From: a candidate division FCPU426 bacterium
GTDB taxonomy: Bacteria > Oederibacteriota > Muellerivitia > Muellerivitales > Muellerivitaceae
Reading direction: 5' to 3'
Length of the DNA stretch: 41,197 nucleotides
Assembly: GCA_003152075.1 (NCBI GenBank)
Contig: PLZG01000059.1
Span: 446 to 41,642 of the forward strand
The translations under genes and the position numbers were made by a program. Position 1 is the stretch's first letter; every line of letters begins with the position of its first letter. Positions 24,996 through 33,095 of the stretch are shown here, piece by piece. The notes under the pieces are model-generated. The model searched no databases. It saw only the letters and a program-made list of their open reading frames with translations, and was not told where the DNA came from.

Positions 24996-25099
24996 CCACG
25001 GGCTTAGCCCGTGGCACCGCCGAAGTCCAGGCTTCGCCTGCCCATCCTTCGGCTGGGCCGCTTCTCTTCCCCGGGCATAGCCCGGGGAAGAGAAGCGGC
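24996..25099. repeat. Block of strong palindromes (REP-like)
   Basis: CCACGGGC-TTA-GCCCGTGG at 24996-25014, a CAGGC-TTC-GCCTG hairpin near 25028, then a perfect 20-bp stem with an ATA loop at 25057-25099 (left arm begins GCCGCTTCTCTTCCCC). It lies in the 588-bp gene-free stretch between the two DUF3494 genes. The 24848-25288 frame crossing it is not convincing as a gene. Confidence 0.6.
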
Positions 25100-25142
25100 G
25101 ACTTTCAAACCAGCGTCGGAAATTTTTATCAAAACAATCGAG

Positions 25143-25176
25143 ATCAAAGTGATCGTTTGATGAGTTTCATTTTGAT
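25143..25176. promoter_or_regulatory. Inverted-repeat upstream activator site, copy 3
   Basis: ATCAAAGTGA (25143-25152) and TCATTTTGAT (25167-25176) with 14 bases between, ending 44 bases before the sigma-54 GG of the second DUF3494 gene. This is the same distance as in the first copy. Confidence 0.65.
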
Positions 25177-25220
25177 AGAAGTTATCCCCCCCAACCCCCG
25201 AATAACTGGGTTATTTGTAA

Positions 25221-25234
25221 GGCACGATAGTTGC
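25221..25234 (+). promoter_or_regulatory. Sigma-54 promoter of the second DUF3494 gene
   Basis: GGCACGATAGTTGC, identical to the site at 23668, 93 bases before the ATG at 25328. The bases from here to the start codon are largely conserved between the two copies, including GCCGGCCGACCAC and CCGCGAAAAGAAAAGAGGA. Confidence 0.8.
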
Positions 25235-25327
25235 TTTAAGTCATCTTACTTAAACATTGCGTGCAGTGGTTTCTATAGGGACGGGTAAGCCGGCCGACCA
25301 CAAACCCGCGAAAAGAAAAGAGGATTT

Positions 25328-26278
25328 ATGTTTTCAAGGACAAAGAAGTTGTTACAGATCGTGAATAAGAAGGTTCTTTTGACGCTCTTATTGGCGGTAA
25401 GCCCGGTCATTTTCATTACGGCCGGTTGCGGAACCTGGAATAAGGGTGCCACTAGCCCAGTAGCCGGGGCAACGTCGACGAACACGCCCACGATAACCGC
25501 CACGGCCACGAAGACGTCCTCGGTAACCCCCACGAAGACTCCCTCGTCAAGCCCCACTAACACGCCCACACGAACCCCCACGAACACACCCTCGGCCACC
25601 CCGAGTGCGACCAGCTCGGCGGCTTGTCCCAATCCGGCGGCAGTCAGCCTGGGCACGGCCGCTAATTACGTCATCCTGGCGGAGACGGGAATCACCGACA
25701 TTCCTTCCTCAGCTGTCACGGGAAATATCGCGAACGCCGGTACAGGCGCCCAAATCACAGGGGTAACTTGTCCCGAAGTGAACGGAATCATCTATACGAT
25801 CGACGCGACGGGACCCCCATGCCGCACCATTGACTCGACCGGCATCGGTATCGCCGTCACCGACAAGGGAACCGCCTATACGAACACTAACGGATTGGCG
25901 AATTGCGTCATCGACCAAAGCGCCGGCATCCTCGGCGGCTTGACCCTTACCCGGGGAAAATACTTCTTCAACACCGGTGTCTCCATACCCACCGATCTCC
26001 ATCTCGACGCGCTGGGTGACCCGAACGCCCGTTGGGACTTCCAGGTCAACGGCACTCTCACCGAGGCCTCGGCCGTGACGGTCTTCCTGGACAACGGCGC
26101 TTTAGCGTCGAACGTCACCTGGACAGTCACGGGTTTCACGCAAATTTCCGGGCATTTCGAAGGTGTGATCATTGGCGCCGATTATATCCAGCTCATCACG
26201 GGCGCGTCGGTACACGGAAGACTGCTCACCCACACCTATGTCGCGCTGGATCAAAACGTTGTCACCCAGCTTCCTTGA
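25328..26278 (+). CDS. DUF3494 (ice-binding-like) lipoprotein, copy 2
   Basis: A 316-residue paralogue of the preceding gene and clearly a tandem duplicate. The signal ends VIFITAGC, a better lipobox than in copy 1, so a lipoprotein is likely. The Thr/Pro linker has a different repeat composition (TPSSSPTNTPTRTPTNTPS), so it has diverged faster than the domain. The beta-helix domain retains NYVILAETGITDIPSSAVT, LGGLTLTRGKYFFNTG and LITGASVHGRLLTHTYVALD. Two or three residues are lost near QISGHFEG relative to copy 1. A hairpin follows the gene, and an OmpA gene begins 100 bases later. Confidence 0.88.
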   Translation: MFSRTKKLLQIVNKKVLLTLLLAVSPVIFITAGCGTWNKGATSPVAGATSTNTPTITATATKTSSVTPTKTPSSSPTNTPTRTPTNTPSATPSATSSAACPNPAAVSLGTAANYVILAETGITDIPSSAVTGNIANAGTGAQITGVTCPEVNGIIYTIDATGPPCRTIDSTGIGIAVTDKGTAYTNTNGLANCVIDQSAGILGGLTLTRGKYFFNTGVSIPTDLHLDALGDPNARWDFQVNGTLTEASAVTVFLDNGALASNVTWTVTGFTQISGHFEGVIIGADYIQLITGASVHGRLLTHTYVALDQNVVTQLP

Positions 26279-26304
26279 GTCTGGGTTGGGGTAAAGGCAG
26301 AAGG

Positions 26305-26329
26305 GGGACGGGTCTTTCGGACCCGTCCC
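26305..26329 (+). terminator. Strong hairpin after DUF3494 copy 2
   Basis: GGGACGGGTC and GACCCGTCCC form a 10-bp stem with a 5-base loop. It corresponds to the terminator of copy 1, but the T-run is missing, so read-through into the OmpA gene is possible. Confidence 0.6.
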
Positions 26330-26378
26330 TCAACAGGTTGAAAGCTGAAAATTAAACACTGAAGAAAAGAGGATTGAG

Positions 26379-27485
26379 ATGAAAAAGTTACTTTCGAGGG
26401 TTTGGGTCGCGCAAATAACGAAGGTGGGGTTGTTGGCCTTGGTTCTTCTTCTTCCCCAATCCGCCCGCTCGGGGGTCAGGGAGGGAAGCTTCGAAGTAAG
26501 CCCTTTCCTGGGCTACAATTTTTTCTGTCCCCAGCAAAACCTGAAGGACAGCCTGATCTACGGTGGACGGATCAGCTATAACTTCACGAGCCATTTCGGA
26601 TTGGAAGGCGCGGTGGATATGGTCAATACCAACGTCAACGACAAAACGATCACCGGCGCGGCGAAGGGGCAGTTCCGGAGCCCCGCCGATAAGGTGAACC
26701 TGTTCTTTTACCACCTCGACGCGGTCTTTACCTTCAACCCCGATGATCCACTTAATATCTTCGCCGTCGGCGGTTTCGGAGCCGTCAACTACAGCCCTTC
26801 CATCGAGAGCGGGGACATGACTACGTTCGACTTAGGGCTAGGCGCGAAATACTGGCTCGCGGAAAATTTCGCCCTTCGGCTCGACGTCCGGGACGATATG
26901 GTCACCGAAACTCTCCAGGGAGCCTCGTTGTTAGCGAATGACTATCAAAACGTCAACGCCACCTTGGGATTGGTAATCGCCTTCGGCGGGGAACCTGAAA
27001 AGAAAAAAGAAGCTGCCCAAGCCGCCACCCTGACCCCAACCCCAGTAGTTGTTTACGTGGCGGAGGAGCCCAAAGTGGAGGAGAAGATAGCGATCGTCGC
27101 GACGCCGACCGACGAGGAGAAAGTGGTGGTCCTCGCGTTTGAGGATGTGCATTTCAAATTTGACAAGTCGAGACTTTCGCCAGAAGCGAAGGCGATCATC
27201 AAAAGGACCGTCGAAATCCTGAAAGCCAATCCCAAGGCCCATATCCGCATCGCCGGATATACCTCCGAGGCGGGCACGGAGGATTACAACCAGAGATTGA
27301 GTGAGAGAAGGGCGGAAGAAGTCGAGTATTACCTGATCAAAGAAGGGATCGCCGCAAAAGACCGGCTTACCACCATCGGATATGGCGAGACGAAACCGGC
27401 GATGTACGAAGCCGCGCCGAAGCAACATTACTCGAAGGCGGCCAAGGCCAACATGAGGGTTCTATTCGAGGTCATTGTTAAGTAA
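26379..27485 (+). CDS. OmpA-family outer-membrane protein
   Basis: A 368-residue protein with a signal peptide (cleavage probably after SARSG). The N-terminal beta-barrel (about residues 35-205) includes FEVSPFLGYNFF, NIFAVGGFGAVNYSP and LGLGAKYWLAENFALRLDVR. A charged, proline-containing linker (about 206-245) follows. The C-terminal OmpA domain that binds peptidoglycan has VHFKFDKSRLSPEAKAI, IRIAGYTSEAGTEDYNQRLS and ERRAEEVEYYL. It anchors the outer membrane to the wall. AAGAGGATTGAG precedes the ATG. It may be partly transcribed with the upstream DUF3494 gene, whose hairpin lacks a T-run. Confidence 0.93.
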   Translation: MKKLLSRVWVAQITKVGLLALVLLLPQSARSGVREGSFEVSPFLGYNFFCPQQNLKDSLIYGGRISYNFTSHFGLEGAVDMVNTNVNDKTITGAAKGQFRSPADKVNLFFYHLDAVFTFNPDDPLNIFAVGGFGAVNYSPSIESGDMTTFDLGLGAKYWLAENFALRLDVRDDMVTETLQGASLLANDYQNVNATLGLVIAFGGEPEKKKEAAQAATLTPTPVVVYVAEEPKVEEKIAIVATPTDEEKVVVLAFEDVHFKFDKSRLSPEAKAIIKRTVEILKANPKAHIRIAGYTSEAGTEDYNQRLSERRAEEVEYYLIKEGIAAKDRLTTIGYGETKPAMYEAAPKQHYSKAAKANMRVLFEVIVK

Positions 27486-27875
27486 GGCAGGGAATTCCAT
27501 CCGATAGTAAGCGGACGCGATTAAAAAAGTTCATCGCTTTGACGGCGGAGGTCCCCAGTGACCTCCGCCAGGGTGAACCTCTCTCCAAGATCCCATTAGC
27601 TTAGCGAAGCCCCGCCTTTTTTTTAAAGCAAATCCCTAGCGACTCTTTTCATTGCCTCTCCAATGCGGTCGCAATTCGCGGCCACCTCCTTAAAATTCGG
27701 TAGTTTTTGTCGTCCTTGGGCCGCCCCCAGGCCCGATGGGTGGCTGTGCCGGACAAATGGTTTTTAAACAGCATTCCACTAACCAAAGGAAGGGTATTAT
27801 ATTTGGCTTCTAGGCGCGGGGCCTTGTAGAATATTTTCAAAGCGGTTTATGCCTATTCAATCAAGAACGGGCCGA
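27486..27875. other. 390-bp gene-free stretch with one strong hairpin
   Basis: A perfect 10-bp stem, GGCGGAGGTC and GACCTCCGCC (27544-27569, 6-base loop), lies 59 bases after the OmpA stop and may end transcription, although no T-run follows. The rest shows only a short leftward frame (27649-27840) that starts with TTG and lacks a ribosome binding site. I see no promoter I can defend for the following gene. Confidence 0.4.
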
Positions 27876-28541
27876 ATGAAAAAAGTCTTTACCCTCCTCT
27901 TGGCCCTTTGCCTTCCCATGGCTAACGCCTCGGCGGACGATTCCGTCATGGTCGATTACCTTCAAAAATTGGACAAGTACTATTACAACCTCTCGCGGGA
28001 TGGGCTGAAAAGCTTTCAATGTAACGCGACGGCCGCCTTTTCAGGGGAATTGCCGCCCGGCTTCCAGGCGGCGTGGAAGGACTTCAACTGGAAGAACAGC
28101 CAATGCGCCTATGACTTTTCCTATTTGGGGGGCGGGGTTATGCCCTTGCTTTCCTTTTCCTCAGGCGGCAATGACCCCCAGGCGACACCCGAAAAAATGC
28201 GCAAGGCCTGCAACCTGGTGAACGCGTTCCTGGAACTTTGGGGGATTTTCCTGACCTCGCCCCTTTACTCCCAGCAACGTTCCGGCCATAGCCACCAAAT
28301 CACCCGTGGGGCCGATTCCACCTTTTCCATCACCGAACACGCGAAAAATATAACCTACGTCATCTATTTTGACGCCCAGTCCCTTGCCACCCGGTTTGTC
28401 GGGAAGAGTCCCAAGGGCCAAACCGATTTCAAGCTCGGGTTCGTGGCCTCGCCCCAAGGCGCGGTGCTGAAGCAGATGGAAATGGAAATCACTACCAAGG
28501 GGGGTGTCCACGCCATCGTGGACCTTTTCGCGCAGTACTAG
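27876..28541 (+). CDS. Secreted protein, N-terminal part of an amber-interrupted TraB/GumN-type gene
   Basis: 221 residues up to an in-frame TAG at 28539-28541. A signal peptide (MKKVFTLLLALCLPMANASA) starts the protein, so the ATG at 27876 is preferred to 27849. The domain after it is of unknown function, rich in aromatic residues (KLDKYYYNLSRDGLKSFQC, FNWKNSQCAYDFSYLGGG). The same reading frame continues past the TAG, reading NIQGFQLPSTLTMFF, into the next entry. The run across the stop (FAQY, stop, NIQGFQLPS) reads as one uninterrupted domain, and CAG to TAG would explain it. I infer one original gene of about 550 codons, broken by a mutation, a sequencing error, or read through. Confidence 0.72.
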   Translation: MKKVFTLLLALCLPMANASADDSVMVDYLQKLDKYYYNLSRDGLKSFQCNATAAFSGELPPGFQAAWKDFNWKNSQCAYDFSYLGGGVMPLLSFSSGGNDPQATPEKMRKACNLVNAFLELWGIFLTSPLYSQQRSGHSHQITRGADSTFSITEHAKNITYVIYFDAQSLATRFVGKSPKGQTDFKLGFVASPQGAVLKQMEMEITTKGGVHAIVDLFAQY

Positions 28542-28577
28542 AATATCCAGGGGTTCCAGCTGCCCTCGACCCTCACG

Positions 28578-29531
28578 ATGTTTTTCAGGATGCCGGGCAA
28601 GCTCTTCTGGGCGGATTTCACGATGTCGAATTACCAGCTTCAAACCATCAGCCAGGTTGGGGCCGCGCGGGACAACGGTGACACCCAGGTGGTCCCCACC
28701 TCCTCCGAAATCCCCGGGACGAAACATTTTTTTTGGCGGGCGAAATCCCCCACCGCCACGGTGTACTTCATGGGCTCCATCCACATCCGCAAAAACACGC
28801 CGCTCCAGGTTCCGGAAATCGTGGAAAAATGTTTCGACGAATCCAACTACGTGGGGTTCGAATATGACCTGACCCAAGAGGGGCAAATCCGAAAAGCCGC
28901 CGGGCCCTATATCCAGGCCCACGGCACCTACCCCCCGGGGGACAGCCTGGCCAACCATCTCACCCCCGCCCAGTGGCACCAACTCCAGATGATGCTCAAA
29001 GAGGAAGGGATTAAAGAGGAGACGGCCTCGCGTTTGAAGCCCTTTTACCTGTCCGCGACCCTGTTCGGGAACTCCGCCCAAAAGGGCGGGCTCAGCTACG
29101 AAAAGGGGATTGACGAGATATTTTGCCGTAAGTCCCAGGCCGCGAAAAAACCCATTTTCGGAATGGAATTTTGGTATGAACCCCTTGAGGCGACGGAAAG
29201 CCTGACCGACCAGGAACAAGCCTCGTTCCTATTCAGCACTTCGAAGGGGGCGACCAACAGTAGCCGCTTTATGGACGAAATCCTGGCGGACTGGAAAACC
29301 GGAAATACCACCGACATGGATTCGTTGGTCAATTCGGGCGTCTCGCCCGGGGATAAGGCCATCATGGATAAAATCATAAAGTTCCGAAACGAGAAGTGGT
29401 TGAGGCAGCTGGACCGCGTTTTCCGGGGCAGTGGAACCTATTTTATCGTGGTGGGGAGCGGACATTTGGTGGGTGCCTACGGACTGCCGAGTCTTCTGGT
29501 TCAAAAGGGATACCAGGTGGAGCAGTTTTAG
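28578..29531 (+). CDS. TraB/GumN-family protein, C-terminal part of the interrupted gene
   Basis: 317 residues from the first ATG after the stop codon; the same frame is open from 28542. The TraB/GumN domain begins at HFFWRAKSPTATVYFMGSIH, the first conserved GxxH motif. It continues with YVGFEYDLTQEG (conserved Glu), YEKGIDEIF and FGMEF, and ends with TYFIVVGSGHLVGAYGLPSL, the second GxxH motif. These paired motifs resemble the metal-dependent proteins of this superfamily, some of which are proteases, but an activity is not proven. Without the upstream part it has no signal peptide and no obvious ribosome binding site at 28578. This supports one interrupted gene rather than two. Confidence 0.75.
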   Translation: MFFRMPGKLFWADFTMSNYQLQTISQVGAARDNGDTQVVPTSSEIPGTKHFFWRAKSPTATVYFMGSIHIRKNTPLQVPEIVEKCFDESNYVGFEYDLTQEGQIRKAAGPYIQAHGTYPPGDSLANHLTPAQWHQLQMMLKEEGIKEETASRLKPFYLSATLFGNSAQKGGLSYEKGIDEIFCRKSQAAKKPIFGMEFWYEPLEATESLTDQEQASFLFSTSKGATNSSRFMDEILADWKTGNTTDMDSLVNSGVSPGDKAIMDKIIKFRNEKWLRQLDRVFRGSGTYFIVVGSGHLVGAYGLPSLLVQKGYQVEQF

Positions 29532-29712
29532 CTGGTGAGTGTTCGTGGCAAGGCTTTGGCCGGGAAACGAAAGAACCCAAGGCCGGGTTGGGTCAGGGTT
29601 TCATCGGATTCCGTGGAAAAGTCCAGCAACTCCCCCGGACAAATATTTACTCCTAAGGGGTTATAACCAAGATTGCCCCCGGTTTTAAACCATTTTTTTT
29701 ATTGAGGAAAGG

Positions 29713-29820
29713 ATGAAAAAACTCTTAGCCAAAGTTCCACAAGAAGAACCGGGATTACAAGAAAAGTGTCCGGCGTTGGATTTAACCTTGGCTTATCCCA
29801 TCACCGGTTGGATGGGTTGA
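29713..29820 (+). CDS. Possible 35-residue peptide
   Basis: ATG at 29713 preceded by GAGGAAAGG encodes MKKLLAKVPQEEPGLQEKCP, followed by ALDLTLAYPITGWMG and a TGA. It overlaps the end of the leftward rhodanese gene by 28 bases. The ribosome binding site is good, but there is no family match and codons alone cannot settle it. The stretch 29532-29712 shows nothing else. Confidence 0.28.
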   Translation: MKKLLAKVPQEEPGLQEKCPALDLTLAYPITGWMG

Positions 29821-30155
29821 ACACCGGATTGGTTGCCTCCAGTGGGGAGCCCGGCCTCAAACCATTCCTGGACACCGCCTGGATAGTTTTCCGCCTTGAA
29901 TCCTTGGATCCGCATGGCATGGGCCGCGCTGGCGCCGTCCGCGCGGCTTAAGCGGTCACCATAAGTGATGAAAAACTTTTGCTTCCCGTGCCTCTTCTCG
30001 ATTTCCTGGAGGAAGCCGCCGTAATCCAAGGTCAGGGGCAGGCTCTGGGAACCTTGAATGTGAAGCCTTTGGTAATCCGCCTCGGGAAGGACATTCAGGA
30101 CAACTACGCCTTCCTCCTTCATTTTTTCCAGTACTTCTTCCTTTGTCAGTGACAT
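29793..30155 (-). CDS. Rhodanese-like domain protein lacking the active-site Cys (A)
   Basis: A 120-residue single rhodanese domain. Family features are VLNVLPEADYQRLHIQGSQS (the D..hI.Gs motif) and the C-terminal ENYPGGVQEWFEAGLP. The active-site loop, normally YC followed by a short loop ending in Arg, reads ITYGDRLSRADG here, so the sulfur-carrying Cys is replaced by Gly. It is therefore probably not a sulfurtransferase and may act by binding. The ATG follows directly after the stop of the upstream paralogue (TAA then ATG), with AAAAGGAAAA as ribosome binding site. Cytoplasmic. Confidence 0.85.
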   Translation of the reverse strand: MSLTKEEVLEKMKEEGVVVLNVLPEADYQRLHIQGSQSLPLTLDYGGFLQEIEKRHGKQKFFITYGDRLSRADGASAAHAMRIQGFKAENYPGGVQEWFEAGLPTGGNQSGVQPIQPVMG

Positions 30156-30536
30156 TTACTTTTTTCCTTTTCGTTTTAATTGGGGCGGCACGGGGTGGGG
30201 GACGGCTGGTTCGGACTGGTTGGTCGGCCAGCCCGCCTGGGACCAATCCTTAAGCCCGCCCGGATAATTGTCCGCTTGAAAACCGTTGCCCACCAACAGC
30301 TTTGCCGCGTTCAAACCTAAAGGACTGTCCTTGTCCGCCCCGTAGGTGATAAGGAAAGTTTGCTTTCCAAATTTCTTTTGGGCCGCGGACTCGAAAGCGC
30401 GGATGTTGGGGCCAAGGGCTAGGCTTTGTGAATCCTTGATGTGAAGTTTTTCGAAATCCTTCTCGTGCAATACGTTCAGCAGGACCACGGCGGGATCCTT
30501 CATTTTTTCGACGACTTGTTCTTTGGTGAGGGGCAT
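30156..30536 (-). CDS. Rhodanese-like domain protein lacking the active-site Cys (B)
   Basis: A 126-residue paralogue of the preceding entry and the first gene of the leftward pair. It has VLLNVLHEKDFEKLHIKDSQ and DNYPGGLKDWSQAGWP. The active-site loop reads ITYGADKDSPLG, again with Gly for Cys, and the tail is basic (PQLKRKGKK). The start at 30536 is chosen because AAGGAATCCCC precedes it; an upstream start at 30635 is less likely. Loss of Cys in both copies suggests the non-catalytic form was present before duplication. The role is unknown. Confidence 0.83.
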   Translation of the reverse strand: MPLTKEQVVEKMKDPAVVLLNVLHEKDFEKLHIKDSQSLALGPNIRAFESAAQKKFGKQTFLITYGADKDSPLGLNAAKLLVGNGFQADNYPGGLKDWSQAGWPTNQSEPAVPHPVPPQLKRKGKK

Positions 30537-30711
30537 GGGGATTCCTTCTTTCGGGAGAACTTCTCGGTGTTCCCTACCCCTACCATAGTCCTTTGGGCTT
30601 TTTATTGTTGGGTTTAATGGGAAAATCACGGACACCCAAAGGCGCTTTTATGCGCTTTCAGGGTGTGGGGAGGGGATATCTCCCGACCGCGGCCTGCTAA
30701 ACTGAATCCCA

Positions 30712-32367
30712 ATGAAAAATCCCGGATCAACCACGGAAATCGTGGTGGCTTACCATGAGCGAACCAAGCACCACTATGACCGCTCGGCCGCGTCGCTGGG
30801 TTATTTGGATTGGGCCACCCAGCCGGACCCCTTCCGGCGGTACGAAGGCGCGCCCCTGGTACGACTGCCACTCCCCCCGGAAGGCCGGGACCTGCCCTAC
30901 TGGCGCCTCTATATGAAGGGCGGCGTCAGTTCCGCCCCGCTCACCAAAGAAACCCTCTCGCTTTTTTTCCGCTACGCCCTTTCCCTTACCGCCTGGAAAA
31001 GCATGCCGGGCGCCACATGGTCCCTGCGGGCCAATCCCTCCAGCGGGAACCTGCATCCCACGGAAGGTTACGCGCTCCTGCCGGCTTTGGAGGGACTTCA
31101 CGGCAATCCCGGCCTTTACCACTATGCCCCCAAGGAACATGGGTTGGAACGCCGCGCGGAGTTCGATCCTTCCGTGTGGGAAAAGCTGTCAGCCCCTGTA
31201 CCGCCGGGTTCTTTCCTGGCGGGGCTGTCGTCCGTTTACTGGCGCGAGGCTTGGAAATATGGCGAGAGGGCCTTCCGCTATTGCCAGCACGATACGGGCC
31301 ACGCCCTGGGCACCCTGCGCTTGGCCGCTGCGGCCCTGGGTTGGAAACTGAGCCTGTTGGAAGGGTTAAGCGGTCCCGCGGTCTCGCGGCTTTTGGGTTT
31401 GGACCGTGACGCCGACTATGGGGAGGCGGAAAGGGAAGACCCGGAACTTTTGGCGCTCGTCACGCCCGGGGAGTTTTCCCCCGCGTCGCGGTTACCCGAG
31501 GAGGCCTTAAGGGAATTATCGGCGAGGGGATGGGCGGGAAAGGCGAATATCTTAAGTCCCCATCATGCCGCCGATTGGGATGTCATCGATGAGGCGGCAA
31601 ATGCTTCCACCTTAAGCGGGAAGGTGCTTGAGGAGGACATGACCGGGTTTCCGACCGAGGCCGAGGTCTTCCAAAAGCCTGTCCGTTCCGGTTCCTTCAC
31701 GGCCGAGAAAATCATCTTAGGGCGCCGAAGCGCCGTCAGCATGGATGGCTCAACCGCCCTCCCCGTGACGGACTTCTTCCGCATGATGGGCCGTCTCATG
31801 CCCACCCAGGAAGGTCACCCTCCGTGGGACGCGATTCCCTGGCGCCCCCGGCTCCACCTGGGACTTTTCTTGCACCGGGTAACAGGTCTGTCCCCGGGGC
31901 TTTACGCGCTTGTCCGTGACCCCGCCAAAGTCGAAACCCTTCGAAAGGCCATGGCGCCAGATTTTCTCTGGCAGAACCCGCAAGGTTGCCCTCCTGGCCT
32001 ACCGCTTTATCTTCTTAAAGAAGGGGACTACCGGGGCCAAGCCGCGGGGGTTTCTTGCGGCCAGAATATCGCGGGGGATGGGGCCTTCAGCCTGGGGATG
32101 ATCGCGGATTTTAAGGAAAGCCTGGTGTCCCACGGCGCAGCCTTCTACCGGAACCTCTTTTGGGAATCGGGCCTGGTGGGACAGGTGCTCTACCTGGAAG
32201 CGGAAGAAGCCGGCCTGCGAGCCACGGGCATCGGCTGTTATTTTGACAACCCCGTCCACCAGTTGTTCGGCCTCACCTCAAAGGACTTCCAGGGCCTTTA
32301 CCACTTCACGGTAGGCGGACCCATTGAAGACAAGCGGCTTAGCACATTGCCCGCTTACGAATTTTGA
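30712..32367 (+). CDS. SagB-type dehydrogenase (nitroreductase family, two domains)
   Basis: A 551-residue protein of the SagB/ThcOx group of FMN-dependent nitroreductase-fold enzymes. The first domain (about residues 1-260) has YWRLYMKGGVSS, SLRANPSSGNLHPTEGYALL (FMN-binding loop) and FRYCQHDTGHALGTLRLAAA. The second domain (about 300-551) repeats the pattern with IILGRRSAVSMDG, GLFLHRVTGLSPGLYAL and ATGIGCYFDNPVHQLFG. SagB proteins oxidise azolines in modified peptides, but these stand-alone double-domain members are not proven to do so. No YcaO cyclodehydratase or precursor peptide is seen nearby. The ribosome binding site is weak. Divergent from the rhodanese pair. Confidence 0.85.
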   Translation: MKNPGSTTEIVVAYHERTKHHYDRSAASLGYLDWATQPDPFRRYEGAPLVRLPLPPEGRDLPYWRLYMKGGVSSAPLTKETLSLFFRYALSLTAWKSMPGATWSLRANPSSGNLHPTEGYALLPALEGLHGNPGLYHYAPKEHGLERRAEFDPSVWEKLSAPVPPGSFLAGLSSVYWREAWKYGERAFRYCQHDTGHALGTLRLAAAALGWKLSLLEGLSGPAVSRLLGLDRDADYGEAEREDPELLALVTPGEFSPASRLPEEALRELSARGWAGKANILSPHHAADWDVIDEAANASTLSGKVLEEDMTGFPTEAEVFQKPVRSGSFTAEKIILGRRSAVSMDGSTALPVTDFFRMMGRLMPTQEGHPPWDAIPWRPRLHLGLFLHRVTGLSPGLYALVRDPAKVETLRKAMAPDFLWQNPQGCPPGLPLYLLKEGDYRGQAAGVSCGQNIAGDGAFSLGMIADFKESLVSHGAAFYRNLFWESGLVGQVLYLEAEEAGLRATGIGCYFDNPVHQLFGLTSKDFQGLYHFTVGGPIEDKRLSTLPAYEF

Positions 32368-32506
32368 AATAATCCCAAAATGTAAAATGCAAGCCTGGAC
32401 TTAACCATCCGTTCAAGCCGATTCCCCGGGTAGCAATCGAAGCCATTAAAAGGTATAAGAAGTCCCGCGGAAAATGTTTTCCAGGGTTTTGGGAGGAAAT
32501 AAGAAA

Positions 32507-32785
32507 ATGGGAACCAAGGCTAACCGGGATTCAGGCATCAGCTCTTTTGTGGAAGACCTGCTGGAGAGGGAAGGCTTGGATCTCTTTGAAAAGTGGTTTG
32601 AGCAATTGAAAAAGACGAACCCTCCCGACCAAAAGGTCACGGATTTCGCGGTTCGCGATGAAATGCTCGGGGAAATTTCCTCTTTAGTCACCCAGGATAA
32701 TTCCTTGATTTTGGGCAAGAAAGACAAGCTTTTGATCGAGGACCTTTTAAACCGGTTTTTGCTGAAAGCCCACCTTTTGCGGTAG
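32507..32785 (+). CDS. Small cytoplasmic protein, function unknown
   Basis: A 92-residue, mostly helical, charged protein with no signal or membrane segment. It reads SSFVEDLLEREGLDLFEKWF near the start and KDKLLIEDLLNRFLLKAHLL at the end. GGGAGG ten bases before the ATG at 32507 decides this start over the ATG at 32474. It stands alone between the SagB-type gene and the leftward csbD pair. I do not recognise a family. Confidence 0.6.
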   Translation: MGTKANRDSGISSFVEDLLEREGLDLFEKWFEQLKKTNPPDQKVTDFAVRDEMLGEISSLVTQDNSLILGKKDKLLIEDLLNRFLLKAHLLR

Positions 32786-33095
32786 GGCGATTGGTTCAAG
32801 GAAATGCACGGCGCCGTCGCGGGTTTCCAAACGGTTCAACCGGAAGGGGAAGAGGCTAACCAGCAGTTCATGTCTGAGCCCCAGTGGGAGGCGCTTCCAT
32901 CACCCTCGAATCCGTTGGAATCTGGTCATGCCTTGAGTATGTCACCAATCGTATATTGATACTTGGCGTCAAAGTAATGACGATCCCCGGATTTTATCAC
33001 AGTAATCATTTTATCTCCCCGGACTCCTGTCCTATTACTGGCAAAGAAAGCTTCCCCTAAAGGCTCCCCAAAGGACAGGCAAACCGAAGACGGGC
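32786..33095. other. 310-bp gene-free stretch
   Basis: No gene, clear hairpin with a T-run, or promoter motif that I can defend. It lies between the ends of two convergent genes. Confidence 0.4.

Noticed and set aside
24848-25288. Rightward frame between the DUF3494 genes
   Set aside because: It runs through the perfect palindromes and the sigma-54 promoter, starts with TTG and has no recognisable product.
27649-27840. Leftward 63-codon frame before the TraB/GumN gene
   Set aside because: TTG start with no ribosome binding site; product unrecognised.
28161-29219. Leftward 352-codon frame opposite the TraB/GumN gene
   Set aside because: It spans the TAG, so it could suggest a gene on the other strand, but the + strand shows a signal peptide and TraB/GumN motifs and the leftward product shows nothing.
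30712-32367. Azole-modified peptide biosynthesis cluster around the SagB-type gene
   Set aside because: No YcaO cyclodehydratase, precursor peptide or transporter is nearby.
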